Counted from the first letter of the stretch, positions 41,493-52,481 are shown. The stretch is DNA of 64,000 nucleotides from Actinoplanes lutulentus (GCF_003259845.1 NZ_QLMJ01000003.1:124001-188000), one strand, 5' to 3'. Notes: generated by a model not told the origin, from the letters alone. Translations and numbers: made by a program.

Positions 41493-42098
41493 TTAATCGT
41501 CGTCGTCGCCATCGTCGTCGCCCGAGGTGGGCAGGACCGCGCCGATCTGGGTGGCGCCGGCCGCGAGGGTCTGGAATCCAGCCTCGCTGATGTCACCCTT
41601 CTCGCGCAGTTCGGCGAGCTTCTTGACGAACTCCTCCAGCTTGCGGGAGGCCTTGTCCGGGTCCTTGCGGAGCCGGTTCTTCAGCTGCTCCAGGCGCCGG
41701 TTCAGCGCGTCCGCGCCCCTGCGGTCCAGCTCGCCGCGCTTCTCCAGTGCCCGCACCACGGTCGCCAGCTGGGTCACCAGCTCGGCCGGACGGGCCGGGG
41801 CTGCCGTGGTGGGTCTCGGCGTGGGCGACTTGCTGGCCGGCGCCGCCGAGGGCTCCTCGACCGGCGCGTCCTCGGTGATCACCGTGCTGGGCGCGGCGAT
41901 CGGCACGGCCGGCGACTCCGGGTCGTCGTCCCCGCCGGACGAAATGATCGTCACGGCGACGGTCACGAACAGCACGGTCGCCGCCGTGACCGCACCCAGG
42001 ATCTTCAGACGCTGGCTCGCGCCCTGCGGCTTGACCACGGGCAGCTTGGTCGTCGGCGAGTAGTACGGATCATGAGGGACGGACACGGCCGTCATCAT
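41493..42098 (-). CDS. single-pass membrane protein with acidic tail
   Basis: A 201-residue protein. It has a short cytoplasmic N-terminus, one membrane helix (ILGAVTAATVLFVTVAVTII), a Pro/Thr/Ala linker, a helical extracellular domain (LVTQLATVVRALEKRGELDRRGADALNRRL) and a C-terminal Asp-rich tail (GDDDGDDDD). The helical part resembles the extracellular modules that follow Ser/Thr kinases, but no kinase is present. It starts 7 nt after the P450 gene, so it may be cotranscribed. Function unknown. Confidence 0.65.
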   Translation of the reverse strand: MMTAVSVPHDPYYSPTTKLPVVKPQGASQRLKILGAVTAATVLFVTVAVTIISSGGDDDPESPAVPIAAPSTVITEDAPVEEPSAAPASKSPTPRPTTAAPARPAELVTQLATVVRALEKRGELDRRGADALNRRLEQLKNRLRKDPDKASRKLEEFVKKLAELREKGDISEAGFQTLAAGATQIGAVLPTSGDDDGDDDD

Positions 42099-42105
42099 GC
42101 CAGGT

Positions 42106-43305
<1,200 letters not shown>

Positions 43306-43328
43306 CCCACCACGATACCCGTCAATAT

Positions 43329-44126
43329 CTACAGAGTGCGGCCGGTTCGTTCGGGGGCGTAACGGGCCAGGGTGAGCTGCTCGGCGAAGCTGATCAGCGT
43401 GTAGAGCACGATCGACGCGACCGTCACGATCGTCACGCCGGTCCACATCCGGTCCAGCTCGAACGTCGTCACCGAGGCGAGCATCAGGTAACCGAGGCCC
43501 TTGCCAGTGGCGAGCCACTCGGCCAGCAGCGCGCCGACCAGAGCCAGCGGCGCGGCCACCCGCAGCGCCGCGAAGAGCGCCGGCAACGCGCCGGGCAGCT
43601 GTACGCGGAACAGGGTGGTGTACGCCGAGGCGCCGTACGCCCGCATCAGATCGAGCGACGACGGGGTGACCGCCCGCAGCGCCAGCGAGACGTTGACCAG
43701 CACCGGGAAGAACGTCACGATCCCGGCGATCACGGTGACCGCGACGAGGCCGCGCCCGAAGATCAGCGCGATCAGCGGGGTCATCGCGACCAGCGGTACC
43801 GCGCGCAGAGCCATCGCGACCGGCAGCAGCGTCTGCTCGACACCCTGCCACAGCGCGAACGCGATCGCGGTCGCGAGGGCCGCCACCGTACCGAAGGCCA
43901 GGCCGAGCAACGCGTCCACCGCGGTGACCTTGAAGGCTTCCCACAGCAGCGCGCGTTCCGCGTCGTTGGCCGGATCGGTCACGAAGTTCCAGACGTCGAT
44001 CGGGCCCCGGGTCAGGAACGGGTCCAGCTCCAGGCCCTTGACCAGCAGCTGCCAGACACCGCAGATGACCGCCACCGACAGCAGCGCGCCACCGATCCCC
44101 TTGAGGAACTTCCAGGCCGCCTTCAT
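43329..44126 (-). CDS. SsuC/ThiX-type ABC importer permease
   Basis: A 265-residue permease with about six helices. The BPD loop (LRAVTPSSLDLMRAYGASAYTTLFRVQLPGALPALFAALR) is that of the nitrate/sulfonate/taurine group. ATG 44126 overlaps the stop of the upstream permease (ATGA). It is a paralogue of that neighbour, so the channel is probably a heterodimer. The P450 gene follows after 23 nt. Confidence 0.88.
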   Translation of the reverse strand: MKAAWKFLKGIGGALLSVAVICGVWQLLVKGLELDPFLTRGPIDVWNFVTDPANDAERALLWEAFKVTAVDALLGLAFGTVAALATAIAFALWQGVEQTLLPVAMALRAVPLVAMTPLIALIFGRGLVAVTVIAGIVTFFPVLVNVSLALRAVTPSSLDLMRAYGASAYTTLFRVQLPGALPALFAALRVAAPLALVGALLAEWLATGKGLGYLMLASVTTFELDRMWTGVTIVTVASIVLYTLISFAEQLTLARYAPERTGRTL

Positions 44127-44860
44127 CGGGGCGCCCACGGGGTGAGCAGCCGGCCGGCCAGGCCGGTCAGCGCGTACGCAAGACCGGAGAGTGCAGTCGC
44201 CACCAGGGCGATCCCCCACGTCCGTTCGACAGCGAGGCTCTGCTGCGAGTTGATCATCGCGACTCCCAGTCCGGACTCCGCACCCAGGTACTCACCGATG
44301 ATCGCGCCGAGCATCGCGGCCGGCGCGGCGATCCGCAGACCGGCGAAAAGGCTCGGCAGACAGGCACGCAGCCGCACCCGCCACAACTGCGTCCACCGCC
44401 CTCCGCCGTACGCCCGGATCAGGTCGAGACTGGTCGCGTCCGCGCTGCGCAGCCCGACCAGCGCGCCGACCAGGGTGGTGAAGATGACCGAGATGGCGGC
44501 CAGGATCACCTTGGAGGTGTCGCCGCTGAACAGCACCGCGAGCACCGGCCCGATCGCGATCACCGGCAGGCAGTAACTGACCAGCGCGAGCTGGAGCAGC
44601 GCCCGCTCGATCAGCGGGATCTGCACGAAGAGCACGGCCAGCACGATCGCGATGGCGTTGCCCCACAGCCAGCCGAGGCCGGCCTCGCGCAGGGTCGCCT
44701 CGGCGTTCGGCCAGTAGAAGCCGAAGCCGTCGGTGCCGAGCTGAGCCAGGATCGCGGTGGGCGGCGGCACCGCACGGCTCTCGGCGAAGACCGTGCGGCC
44801 CAGCAGCTCCCAGACGGCGAGCAGGCCGAGCAGGCCCGCCGCGCCTTTGAGGGACTTCAT
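44123..44860 (-). CDS. SsuC/ThiX-type ABC importer permease
   Basis: A 245-residue permease with the BPD loop [51 protein letters not shown]. The N-terminus is a single helix followed by a periplasmic loop ([14 protein letters not shown]) typical of the SsuC/TauC group. It overlaps both neighbours by four bases (ATGA). It works with the second permease and the ATPase. Confidence 0.88.
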   Translation of the reverse strand: MKSLKGAAGLLGLLAVWELLGRTVFAESRAVPPPTAILAQLGTDGFGFYWPNAEATLREAGLGWLWGNAIAIVLAVLFVQIPLIERALLQLALVSYCLPVIAIGPVLAVLFSGDTSKVILAAISVIFTTLVGALVGLRSADATSLDLIRAYGGGRWTQLWRVRLRACLPSLFAGLRIAAPAAMLGAIIGEYLGAESGLGVAMINSQQSLAVERTWGIALVATALSGLAYALTGLAGRLLTPWAPR

Positions 44861-45606
44861 TCGCCGTTCCCGAACAGCAGCGCGCTCAGCTGGTCCTCAA
44901 GCTCGTGGAACCGGGCCGTGCGCATCATCTCGGGCGTACGCGGCCGGGGCAGGTCGATGTCGACCTGTGCCACGATCCGGCCGGGCCGGGCGCTCATCAC
45001 GGCCACCGTGTCGGCCAGGAACACCGCCTCGGCGATCGAGTGCGTGACCAGCAGGGTGGTCGTCGCCCGCTCGCTCCAGATCCGCTGCAGCTCCAGGTTG
45101 AGGCGCTGGCGGGTCATCTCGTCGAGCGCGCCGAACGGCTCGTCCAGCAGCAGGATCCGCGGTTCCACCACGAGCGCGCGGGCGATCGCCACGCGCTGCC
45201 GCATGCCGCCGGAGAGCTGGGACGGGCGGGCCTCCTCGAAGCCCTCCAGCCCGACCAGCTTGATCAGATCGGTGATCGTGGAGTCGTCCACCTTGACCCC
45301 GCTGACCTCCAGCGGCAGCCGGATGTTGGCTTTCACCGACCGCCACGGCAGCAGCGCGGCGTCCTGGAACGCGATGCCGAGATGGTGGTTGCGCCGGGTC
45401 GCGGCCGGGCCCTCGCCGTGCACGAACGCCTCACCCGAGGTAGGGCTGTCGAGGTCGGCGAGGATCCGCAGGATGGTGGACTTGCCGCACCCGGACGGCC
45501 CGAGCAGCGCCACGAACGCGCCGGCCGGAGTGTCCAGGTCGACGTTGTCGAGCGCGGTGACAGTCGACCGGCGGATCGTGAACTGCTTGGTGAGCTTGCG
45601 CAGCAC
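44857..45606 (-). CDS. SsuB/TauB-type ABC importer ATPase
   Basis: ATPase with Walker [10 protein letters not shown], a Q-loop in [12 protein letters not shown], the signature [15 protein letters not shown], Walker [13 protein letters not shown], and the switch His in VTHSIAEA. It belongs to the nitrate/sulfonate/taurine importer group. GTG 45606 has GGGGGA upstream. A CTG at 45630 overlapping the preceding stop would add eight residues and cannot be excluded. The 3' end overlaps the first permease. Confidence 0.9.
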   Translation of the reverse strand: MLRKLTKQFTIRRSTVTALDNVDLDTPAGAFVALLGPSGCGKSTILRILADLDSPTSGEAFVHGEGPAATRRNHHLGIAFQDAALLPWRSVKANIRLPLEVSGVKVDDSTITDLIKLVGLEGFEEARPSQLSGGMRQRVAIARALVVEPRILLLDEPFGALDEMTRQRLNLELQRIWSERATTTLLVTHSIAEAVFLADTVAVMSARPGRIVAQVDIDLPRPRTPEMMRTARFHELEDQLSALLFGNGE

Positions 45607-45626
45607 GATCCCCCGGTCGGACTCGC

Positions 45627-46703
45627 TCAGGACGCCGCCTTCAGGTTCGGGTTCTCCTCGTAGACCTCCTTGATCACGGAGAGATCGAAGAGCTGCTCCT
45701 TGGTGATGGTCACACCGCCCAGCGCCAGCGTCGCGATGGTCTCCTCGACGTGCGCGTCGGTGATCGTGAACAGGCCGTTCGCCTTGGTGTCCTCGGTCTG
45801 CACGACGGTGTTCTGCGCCTCGGACTCGAGCACCTGCTCCTTCTCGTCGAGGCCCAGGTCCTTGCCGTACTTGGTGGCGGCCAGGTTCGCGCCCAGCGCC
45901 GGGTCGGCGAGCGAGTCGGTCCAGCCCTTGATGTCGGCGACCAGCAGCGCCTTGAGCTTGTCGCGGTCCGAGGTGAGGCTGGAGCGCTTCACCACGTAGA
46001 CCTCGGAGACCATCGGGTAACCGTGGTCGTTGAGGAGCATGACCGCGGTCTCGACGCCCTTGGTCTTCAGCAGGTTCGGCTCGTTGGTGAAGAACGAGAA
46101 CCAGCCGTCGACCTCTTTGGACACCAGCGGGGTCGGGTCGAACTGGGCCGGCACCTTCGTGACGCTCGCCGGGTCGATGTTGTTGGCCTTGAGGAACGCG
46201 TTCCAGACCGGCTCGTTTGTCGCCTGGACACCGATCTTCTTGCCGACCATGTCCTGCGGCGTGTTGATCGGGGTGTCCTTGAGACTCACGATCGCGAACG
46301 GGTTCTTCTGGTACTGGGCGCCGAGGATCACCAGGTCGGCGCCCTTGAGGATCGCGGCCGCGGTGATGTCCGGCGAGGAGATGCCGACCAGAGCCTTGCC
46401 GGCGGCAACCACTGCGTCCTGGCTGACCGTCGGTCCACCGGACATCAGGTTGACCGAGCTGAAGCCGGCGTCCTTGTAGTAACCCTTGGTGTCCGCGATG
46501 TAAGCACCGGCGAACTCGACGTTCTTGATCCACGAGAGCTGGTAGTTCAGGGCGCCGAGGTCCTTCACGCCACCGGACTCGCCGCCGGAGGACGTCGACT
46601 CGTCGCCGTCGCCGCACGCGGCGAGCAGGGCAGCGGAGATGCCGAGGCCGGCGAGGCCGGCTCCGCCGCGGAGGAGGGCACGCCGATTTATGTACGCGGT
46701 CAC
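45627..46703 (-). CDS. NMT1/SsuA-type ABC solute-binding lipoprotein
   Basis: A 358-residue lipoprotein (twin-Arg-like NRRALLRGG, then lipobox LAAC). The mature part matches the NMT1/THI5-like and SsuA class: [30 protein letters not shown] at the start, then [26 protein letters not shown]. The ligand is not predictable from sequence; pyrimidine precursors, sulfonates and aromatic compounds are all known for the group. No TPP-riboswitch-like element was seen upstream. GTG 46703 is chosen because the longer frame adds a non-signal N-terminus. Confidence 0.88.
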   Translation of the reverse strand: MTAYINRRALLRGGAGLAGLGISAALLAACGDGDESTSSGGESGGVKDLGALNYQLSWIKNVEFAGAYIADTKGYYKDAGFSSVNLMSGGPTVSQDAVVAAGKALVGISSPDITAAAILKGADLVILGAQYQKNPFAIVSLKDTPINTPQDMVGKKIGVQATNEPVWNAFLKANNIDPASVTKVPAQFDPTPLVSKEVDGWFSFFTNEPNLLKTKGVETAVMLLNDHGYPMVSEVYVVKRSSLTSDRDKLKALLVADIKGWTDSLADPALGANLAATKYGKDLGLDEKEQVLESEAQNTVVQTEDTKANGLFTITDAHVEETIATLALGGVTITKEQLFDLSVIKEVYEENPNLKAAS

Positions 46704-47102
46704 GCGATGCTCACTTTCCCTCAAGAAGGAGCAGACGCTAACCACGGATCGTTTCGACGCAGTTTCCTTGTGTTTCGCGTTCCAGCCTCAGGGAAGCCGC
46801 CGCCTTTTCGTTAGGAAACCGCTGCTCAGATGCCGCTTCGGCGGGGAGTGCGCGGTGGCCGCAGCGGCAACCGTGGCCGAGGCGGCCGTTGCGGGCGGAC
46901 GCGGCGCGGGCGTGGCTGGGCGCAGACGGCGACGATGGCGAACATGGATGCGACTATCCATCGATTCCGGGCCGCGAAGGCCTCCGTTGAGGGATTCTTA
47001 AAGATCATCTCACCAGGAGGTAAGCAACCACCGATCGTGGGGGCACTCCAGCCGACTACCCTCCGGTGGTCACCCCTTCCTCGGATGGAGTCACCGCACC
47101 AC
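46704..47102. other. divergent intergenic region, no gene seen
   Basis: A 399-bp spacer between the binding-protein gene and the sulfatase. The open frame entering the sulfatase gene from 46830 is Arg/Gly-rich and looks non-coding. An AGGAGGT at about 47015 has no start codon at a proper distance. The promoters of both operons should lie here. Confidence 0.45.
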
Positions 47103-48641
47103 ATGTCTTCTCGTTCCCGCCGCGCGCTGTCCGTCGCCGCCGTGGCCGCCACGCTCCTGGCCGCGACCGCGTGCACCACCACGGCGGCCTCCCCGACGAC
47201 CGCGAGCCCGGCCCCGTCAGCGAGCCGGCCGAGCCCGGCGGAGATCGAGTCGGCGGCGACCCAGCCGAACATCGTGCTGGTGCTCACCGACGACCTGTCG
47301 AAGAACCTCGTGCGGTACATGCCGAACCTGCGAAAGATGCAGCAGGACGGCACGACGTTCACCAATTACACGGTGACCGACTCGCTCTGCTGCCCGTCGC
47401 GGGCGTCGCTCTTCAAGGGACAGTTCCCGCACAACACCGGGATCTACAAGAACCACGGGTCGGACGGCGGTTTCCGGCTCTTCCACAGCCGGGGCCAGGA
47501 GAGCTCGACGTTCGCGACCGACCTGAAAGCGGCCGGGTACCGCACCGGGTTCTTCGGCAAGTACCTCAACGAGTACCTGCCGGCGACCAGCTTCAACGGC
47601 GGTAAGCCGTACGTGCCGCCGGGCTGGGACCAGTGGTTCGCCGGCGGGAACGCGTACGACAACTTCAACTACGCGCTGAACGAGAACGGGACGGTCAAGA
47701 AGTACGGGAAGAAGCCGGCGGATTACCTCACCGACGTGCTCTCGGCCAAGGCGACCGGCTTCATCACCAGCTCGGCGGCGACCGGTTCGCCGTTCATGCT
47801 GGAGGTCTCGACGTACGCGCCGCACGCCCCGTACACCCCGGCGCCACGGGACGCGAAGCTGTTCCCGGGGCTGACGGCTCCGCGGACGGCGGCGTACGAC
47901 AGGCTGCCCGAGGACGCGCCTGCCTGGCTCGCCACCCATCCGCGGCTGAACGCGGCGCAGAAATCCCGGATGGACGCCGAGTTCCGCAAGCGGGCCCAGT
48001 CGGTGCAGTCGGTGGACCGGATGCTCGGCGCGCTGCGCGACACCCTGACCACGGCCGGCGTCGCCGACGACACGCTCGTGGTCTTCGCGTCCGACAACGG
48101 GTACCACATGGGCGAGTACACGCTGCCCTCCGGCAAGCAGACCGCTTTCGACACCGACGTCAACGTGCCGCTGATCGTGACCGGGCACGGCGTGAAGGCC
48201 GGGCAGACCGTCGAGGCCGTCGTGGAGAACACCGACCTGCGGCCCACCTTCGCCGATCTGGCCGGTGAGCGGGCGCCCGCCGAGGTGGACGGGCAGAGCC
48301 TCAGGCAACTGCTCGCCGGCGAGACACCGGCGCTCTGGCGCAAGGCCGCGCTGATCGAGCACCGCGACCCGGCCACCGACCCGGCCGACCCGGATTACGA
48401 GCACGACAGCATCAACATCCCACCGGCGTACGACGCGATCCGGACCGCCGACTTCACCTATGTGCAGTACGTCGACGGCACCCGCGAGTACTACGACCGC
48501 CGCGCCGACCCGGACCAGCTGCGCAATCTGGCCGGCTCGCTGCCGGCCGACCGGCTCACCCAGCTGCGAGCTTCGGTACGCACGATGACCAAGTGCGTCG
48601 GCGCCGAAGCCTGCCTGCGAGCAGCGAGCGCGATCAGCTAG
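47103..48641 (+). CDS. secreted sulfatase lipoprotein
   Basis: A 512-residue sulfatase family enzyme. The signal ends in the lipobox ATAC (Cys24). The N-terminal QPNIVLVLTDDLS holds the metal-binding Asp pair. The formylglycine motif CxPxR is CCPSR (Cys96), followed by ASLFKGQFPHNTGIYKN. A late YVFASDNGYHMGEYTLPSGK-type segment completes the site. It hydrolyses sulfate esters, probably from glycans or aryl sulfates. The 3' end overlaps the next gene's stop by four bases. ATG 47085 is an alternative start. Confidence 0.9.
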   Translation: MSSRSRRALSVAAVAATLLAATACTTTAASPTTASPAPSASRPSPAEIESAATQPNIVLVLTDDLSKNLVRYMPNLRKMQQDGTTFTNYTVTDSLCCPSRASLFKGQFPHNTGIYKNHGSDGGFRLFHSRGQESSTFATDLKAAGYRTGFFGKYLNEYLPATSFNGGKPYVPPGWDQWFAGGNAYDNFNYALNENGTVKKYGKKPADYLTDVLSAKATGFITSSAATGSPFMLEVSTYAPHAPYTPAPRDAKLFPGLTAPRTAAYDRLPEDAPAWLATHPRLNAAQKSRMDAEFRKRAQSVQSVDRMLGALRDTLTTAGVADDTLVVFASDNGYHMGEYTLPSGKQTAFDTDVNVPLIVTGHGVKAGQTVEAVVENTDLRPTFADLAGERAPAEVDGQSLRQLLAGETPALWRKAALIEHRDPATDPADPDYEHDSINIPPAYDAIRTADFTYVQYVDGTREYYDRRADPDQLRNLAGSLPADRLTQLRASVRTMTKCVGAEACLRAASAIS

Positions 48642-49285
48642 GCACCGCGGGCCCACGGCGGCAGCTGGGCGCCGCGCGGGAAGCCCGGCCCGTCCTGGCG
48701 CTGCACCACCGGGTACACGCTGGAGTGCGCCTGCCACGAGGGCTGCGGCGCGGCGGGCCGTTCGGTCAGCGAGCGGACCAGCGCGTGCACCATGTCCTGC
48801 AACGCCATGTGCAGGCGCGCATCGGTGATCAGGCCGTCCGCGCCGATCGTCGCCATGTCCAGCGGGATCCGCACGCAGGCCGGGCGCAGCAGCCGGGCGC
48901 TGCCGTGGCCCAGCACCGACTCCAGCGAGGTCCGGGCGCCGTCGTCGACGCCCGGCTCCACCACGGAGAGCCAGGCGACCGGCTTGCCGCGCAGCTCACC
49001 GCCGTCGATCAGCCAGTCCAGCAGGTTCTTGAGGCTGCCGGGCAGCGATCCGGCGTACTCCGGGGTGCTGATCAGCAGGGCGTCCGCCATGGTGACCTGG
49101 CGGCGCAGCTCGGACACCGACGACGGCGGGTACACCTCGCCCGGTACGAACGCGGGCAGTGCGACGAGGCCTTCGTACAGGTCCGCGGCGATTCCCTCGG
49201 CGGCGTGCCGGGCCGCGGTACGCAGGGCTGCGGTGTGCAAGGAGCCGCCACGGGTGCTCCCCGAGATCAGCAGGACACGCGTCAT
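48638..49285 (-). CDS. NADPH-dependent FMN reductase family protein
   Basis: A 215-residue flavodoxin-like protein. It has VLLISGSTRGGSLHTAALRTA (FMN phosphate loop) and a LLISTPEYAGSLPGSLKNLLDWL segment typical of the NADPH-dependent FMN/quinone reductases. About 40 extra C-terminal residues are Pro/Ala-rich. The reduced flavin or quinone partner is unknown. Its stop codon interlocks with that of the convergent sulfatase gene. Confidence 0.88.
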   Translation of the reverse strand: MTRVLLISGSTRGGSLHTAALRTAARHAAEGIAADLYEGLVALPAFVPGEVYPPSSVSELRRQVTMADALLISTPEYAGSLPGSLKNLLDWLIDGGELRGKPVAWLSVVEPGVDDGARTSLESVLGHGSARLLRPACVRIPLDMATIGADGLITDARLHMALQDMVHALVRSLTERPAAPQPSWQAHSSVYPVVQRQDGPGFPRGAQLPPWARGA

Positions 49286-49431
49286 GGTTGCCGACGATAC
49301 GGGCAGGCACGCCACATCACCGTACGGCCGACCCCGATCGGATTTTCGTACCGAATGAGGCTCGACGAGTAGCCATGGGCGGCGCCGGACGGCAGCATGA
49401 ACAAACGGTCCAAAACAGGAACTCGGAGCTC

Positions 49432-50109
49432 ATGTCGCACCCCACGCCGCAAGACCCGTTCGAGCCGACCACGCCGCTTCCGCCGGCATACCCGGCTCCG
49501 GATAGCGCGCCGCCGACCACCCCGTTCCAGCAGGCCCCACCGCCGTACCCGGAGGCGCCCGCTTACCCGCCGGCGTCGCCTTACGAGCCGACCGCGCCGT
49601 TCGACCCGACGGCGCCGTACCAGCCGCCGGCCAGCTCGCCGCCGTACCAGCCCCCGGCCAGCCCGCCGCCGTACCAGTCGAACACGCCGTTCCCGCCGCA
49701 GCCGTACGCGCCACAGCCGTCCTACGAGGCACAGCCGTTCTCCGGCCCGCCGGCCTCCGGGTACGCCGACAAGGGTTATCCCCAGGGTTATCCACAGCCG
49801 GGTTACGGCCCGCAGCCGGGTTACGGGCCGGCCGGCGGGGCACTGCCCACCTCGGGCTGGTCGGTGGCGTCGCTCGTGCTGGGCATCATCGGCGTGCTGA
49901 TCGGCTGGTGCACCTACGCCATCATCCCGCTGCTCGCGGTGGTCTTCGGCCACATCGGACTCGCCGAGACCAAGGGCGGGCGCAAGTCCGGCCGGGGCAT
50001 GGCGGTCGCCGGTCTGGTCATGGGTTACCTGGTCATCGCCGTGACGCTGCTCATCATCGTGGTGCTGGGCGGCATCGGCGCGTTCAGCGAGCTCTCGACG
50101 TCGCCCTGA
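49432..50109 (+). CDS. Pro-rich DUF4190 membrane protein
   Basis: A 225-residue protein. The first 140 residues are a Pro/Tyr/Ala-rich low-complexity tail (PYQPPASSPPYQPPA type). A DUF4190 domain with two membrane helices (SVASLVLGIIGVLIGWCTY and AVAGLVMGYLVIAVTLLIIV) follows, separated by GHIGLAETKGGRKSGRG. The family is common in actinobacteria. It may have a role near the envelope, but none is proven. GGAG precedes ATG 49432 and a perfect terminator follows. Confidence 0.85.
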   Translation: MSHPTPQDPFEPTTPLPPAYPAPDSAPPTTPFQQAPPPYPEAPAYPPASPYEPTAPFDPTAPYQPPASSPPYQPPASPPPYQSNTPFPPQPYAPQPSYEAQPFSGPPASGYADKGYPQGYPQPGYGPQPGYGPAGGALPTSGWSVASLVLGIIGVLIGWCTYAIIPLLAVVFGHIGLAETKGGRKSGRGMAVAGLVMGYLVIAVTLLIIVVLGGIGAFSELSTSP

Positions 50110-50119
50110 TCTGACGGAG

Positions 50120-50151
50120 AAGGCCCCGATCCTGATCAGGATCGGGGCCTT
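50120..50151. terminator. bidirectional terminator
   Basis: AAGGCCCCGATCCT and its exact complement form a 14-bp perfect stem around GATC. It ends the DUF4190 gene on the plus strand and the tRNA-Lys transcript on the minus strand. Confidence 0.9.
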
Positions 50152-50161
50152 TCACGTGTTG

Positions 50162-50234
50162 TGCGCCGCGTAGGACTTGAACCTACAACCCGCGGATTAA
50201 GAGTCCGCTGCTCTGCCAGTTGAGCTAGCGGCGC
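50162..50234 (-). tRNA. tRNA-Lys (CTT)
   Basis: A 73-nt cloverleaf on the minus strand. The acceptor arms GCGCCGC/GCGGCGC pair fully, the anticodon loop reads CTCTTAA with anticodon CTT, and the T-loop is GGTTCAAGTCC. CCA is not encoded. A near-identical gene lies at 52482. Confidence 0.97.
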
Positions 50235-50275
50235 CGGCCAACGAGAAAGAACGTTAGCACACGGCTGAACAGGCC

Positions 50276-51226
50276 TTAACGGGACCTGGGCAGGCAACAC
50301 CTCTTGTATTTCGCCCCGGAATCGCACCAGCACGCGTCGTTACGACCGGGCGGCCAGACGGCTGCCGGACCGTGTCCTTCGAGCTGCCGTGCGTACCCGG
50401 CGCGCACCTCCGTGTCGCCGGGATCACCGCCGTGCCGGCCCACGTATTCGGCGAGACCGTCGGCCGTCCCGGCGTAGAGGCGGAAGCCGGATTGCCCGGA
50501 TTCGGTCCAGAGGGTCAGCGCCTTCTCCAGGTCGGCCCGATGCGCGTCCCAGGTGTGCCCGTAGACGTCGGCGAACGCCGGCCAGCGCAGCAGCACCTTG
50601 TCGAACTCGGCGTGCGGCCAGAACATCACGCCCTGGCCGGGCTGTGCCCGCTTGCGGTCGACGACGTCGTCGTACTCGTCGGCGGGCAGCTCCAGGTCAC
50701 GGCGGATCCGGCGGCGGGACTGCAGCAGTGAGCCGGTGAGACGCTGGTTGAGCGCGGTGTCCGGACGGTCCAGGACGGTGGTCAGGGCCGCGGTCAGCCA
50801 CTGCTCCGCGATCTCGCCCTGGCCGCACTCCTCCAGAGCCTCACCGAGGTATGACGCGGCCTCCGGGTCCCGGACCAGTTTCGGCCGCAGCGCGGTGAAC
50901 GCCGCCATCGCCTCGTCCTCACGGCCGAGCCGGGACAGCAGCTCGCCGCGCCGTGCCCGCGCGAAACCGCCGGCCGCATCCTCGACCTGCCGGTACACCT
51001 CGATGGCACGGTCGACGAGCGCCAGCGCCGGTGGCAGCTCACCCTGTTTCTCGGTGAGCTCGGCGGCCAGCATCAGCGCGTACCCGGTGTCGGCCGGGTC
51101 GGCGAGCCCCTGTTGATCGACTGCGGCCAGCAGCTCGGTGACGGCCGCGCGAGGATCACCGCCGCGCAGCGCGTCGTAGCCGATCATGTCCAGATCATCA
51201 CTGGTCAGCAACTGAGTGGATGACAC
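50276..51226 (-). CDS. SEC-C motif protein with TPR-like repeats
   Basis: A 316-residue protein. An N-terminal stretch of helical TPR-like repeats (AAVTELLAAVDQQGLADPADTGYALMLAAEL and similar) is followed by a central domain. A C-terminal SEC-C zinc site, CWCDSGAKYKRCC, also occurs at the end of SecA and in other scaffold proteins. It may bind partners or nucleic acid through the zinc tail. The role is unknown. Confidence 0.85.
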   Translation of the reverse strand: MSSTQLLTSDDLDMIGYDALRGGDPRAAVTELLAAVDQQGLADPADTGYALMLAAELTEKQGELPPALALVDRAIEVYRQVEDAAGGFARARRGELLSRLGREDEAMAAFTALRPKLVRDPEAASYLGEALEECGQGEIAEQWLTAALTTVLDRPDTALNQRLTGSLLQSRRRIRRDLELPADEYDDVVDRKRAQPGQGVMFWPHAEFDKVLLRWPAFADVYGHTWDAHRADLEKALTLWTESGQSGFRLYAGTADGLAEYVGRHGGDPGDTEVRAGYARQLEGHGPAAVWPPGRNDACWCDSGAKYKRCCLPRSR

Positions 51227-51278
51227 AAATCACCCTAACCCGTGGGCGTGGATCCCCACGCCCACGGAGGGTTTTCCG

Positions 51279-52253
51279 TTACGTCGCAGTACAGGTCAGC
51301 GCAGGCCAGGACCAGTTTCCGCCGTGCTGGACGGTGAATCCGAACGTGTTGCCGCTCCCGTTCGGCCTGGCCGTCATCACGGTGGCCGACGTCCAGCTCA
51401 CCGCCGCGTTCCAGGTCGCGATGATCCGTTGCGGCGAGGCGAGCGTGACGGTGACCGTCCAGTTGTTCGACCCGGTCACCGTGACCTGGCCGTTGAACCG
51501 GTCACTCCACTTCTGCCCTTCCGCGTAGCTGGCGGCACACGGTGAGCCGCCGCCACCGCCACCTCCGCCGCCACCGGACGTCGACGGCGCCACCGCTCGG
51601 CCCGTCGACGGGGAGATCATGCCGGCGCAGAGGCCGCGGTTGCGCAGGCCGGCCGCGATCTGTGGCACGGCGGCCACTGTCGTCGCGTACTGGTCGTGCA
51701 TGAGGATCACGCCGCCGTTGGTCAGCGTGCTCGCGGCCTGCACGATCTGCGCGGTGCTCGCGCCGTTCCAGTCCTGCGAGTCGACGTCCCAGGTGACCGT
51801 TCGCAGGCCGAGGGCCGACGCCGCGGACTGCAGGGTGGCGTTCGTCTCCCCGTACGGCGGGCGGAACAGCACCGGGGTGCCGCCGCCACCGGCCTGAATC
51901 GCGCTCTGGGTCCGGGAGAGCTCCGAACTCATCTGCGCCGAGCTGAGCGTCAGCATGTGCGGGTGGGTGTAGCTGTGGTTGGCGACCCACATGCCGGCCG
52001 ACACCTGGGCGGCGACGAGCCCGGGGTTGGCCGCCGCGTTCTGGCCGGTGTTGAACATCGTGGCGCGTACGCCCGCCGACCGCAGAGCGTTCAGCAGGGT
52101 GCTCGTGTTGCCGGGGTTGGGGCCGTCGTCGTAGGTGAGCGCGACGTAACCGTTGGCACAGTCGGCAGCCGCCGCTGCCTGGGCCGGAGGATGCCCGAGC
52201 AGGAGGGGGCCGGCCACGGCCAGGACGGCGGCCGCGGCGAGGGATCGACGCAT
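51279..52253 (-). CDS. secreted CE4 deacetylase with CBM2 (AxeA-like)
   Basis: A 324-residue secreted enzyme. The signal peptide ends near residue 29. The NodB domain has all five motifs (TYDDGPN, HSYTHP, RPPYGE, DVDSQDW, ILMHD), including the Asp and two His metal ligands. A Gly-rich linker leads to a C-terminal CBM2 with conserved Trp residues. This CE4-CBM2 layout is that of Streptomyces AxeA acetylxylan esterase. Two CGAAANTWTCG boxes in its promoter support xylan control. AAAGGTG precedes ATG 52253. Chitin deacetylation is the alternative. Confidence 0.9.
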   Translation of the reverse strand: MRRSLAAAAVLAVAGPLLLGHPPAQAAAAADCANGYVALTYDDGPNPGNTSTLLNALRSAGVRATMFNTGQNAAANPGLVAAQVSAGMWVANHSYTHPHMLTLSSAQMSSELSRTQSAIQAGGGGTPVLFRPPYGETNATLQSAASALGLRTVTWDVDSQDWNGASTAQIVQAASTLTNGGVILMHDQYATTVAAVPQIAAGLRNRGLCAGMISPSTGRAVAPSTSGGGGGGGGGGSPCAASYAEGQKWSDRFNGQVTVTGSNNWTVTVTLASPQRIIATWNAAVSWTSATVMTARPNGSGNTFGFTVQHGGNWSWPALTCTAT

Positions 52254-52348
52254 GGGGGATCACCTTTCGATGGATTGGGGATGGCATCGATTGACGATCG
52301 TCGTTTTCATTGTTCGGAGCGGTCATGGTCAAGTCAACCGGAACTTTT

Positions 52349-52416
52349 CGAAACTTTCGGAGGTGCGCGAGCTGCTTTGCGCGTACCCAATGATCTTGAA
52401 AGGGCCGAAACTATCG
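52349..52416. promoter_or_regulatory. two CGAAANTTTCG-type operators
   Basis: CGAAACTTTCG (52349-52359, perfect palindrome) and CGAAACTATCG (52406-52416) lie 96-163 bp upstream of the CE4 gene. The motif matches boxes found before Streptomyces xylanase genes, bound by BxlR/XlnR-type LacI regulators. Confidence 0.65.
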
Positions 52417-52438
52417 GAGCGTGACCGGCGCAGCGAAA

Positions 52439-52463
52439 AGGCCCTGACCAAAGGTCAGGGCCT
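52439..52463 (-). terminator. tRNA-Lys terminator
   Basis: AGGCCCTGACC and GGTCAGGGCCT form an 11-bp perfect stem with a 3-nt loop. It is followed on the minus strand by a T run, just downstream of the tRNA-Lys gene. Confidence 0.85.
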
Positions 52464-52481
52464 GATGTTGATTGGTGAGAG

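Noticed and set aside
44857..46617. 586-residue ABC fusion protein
   Set aside because: The N-terminal part is out-of-frame translation of the binding-protein gene; the ATPase starts after that gene's stop.
46704..47102. TPP riboswitch before the NMT1-type importer
   Set aside because: No CTGAGA or other conserved THI-box element was found, so thiamine-precursor import is not supported.
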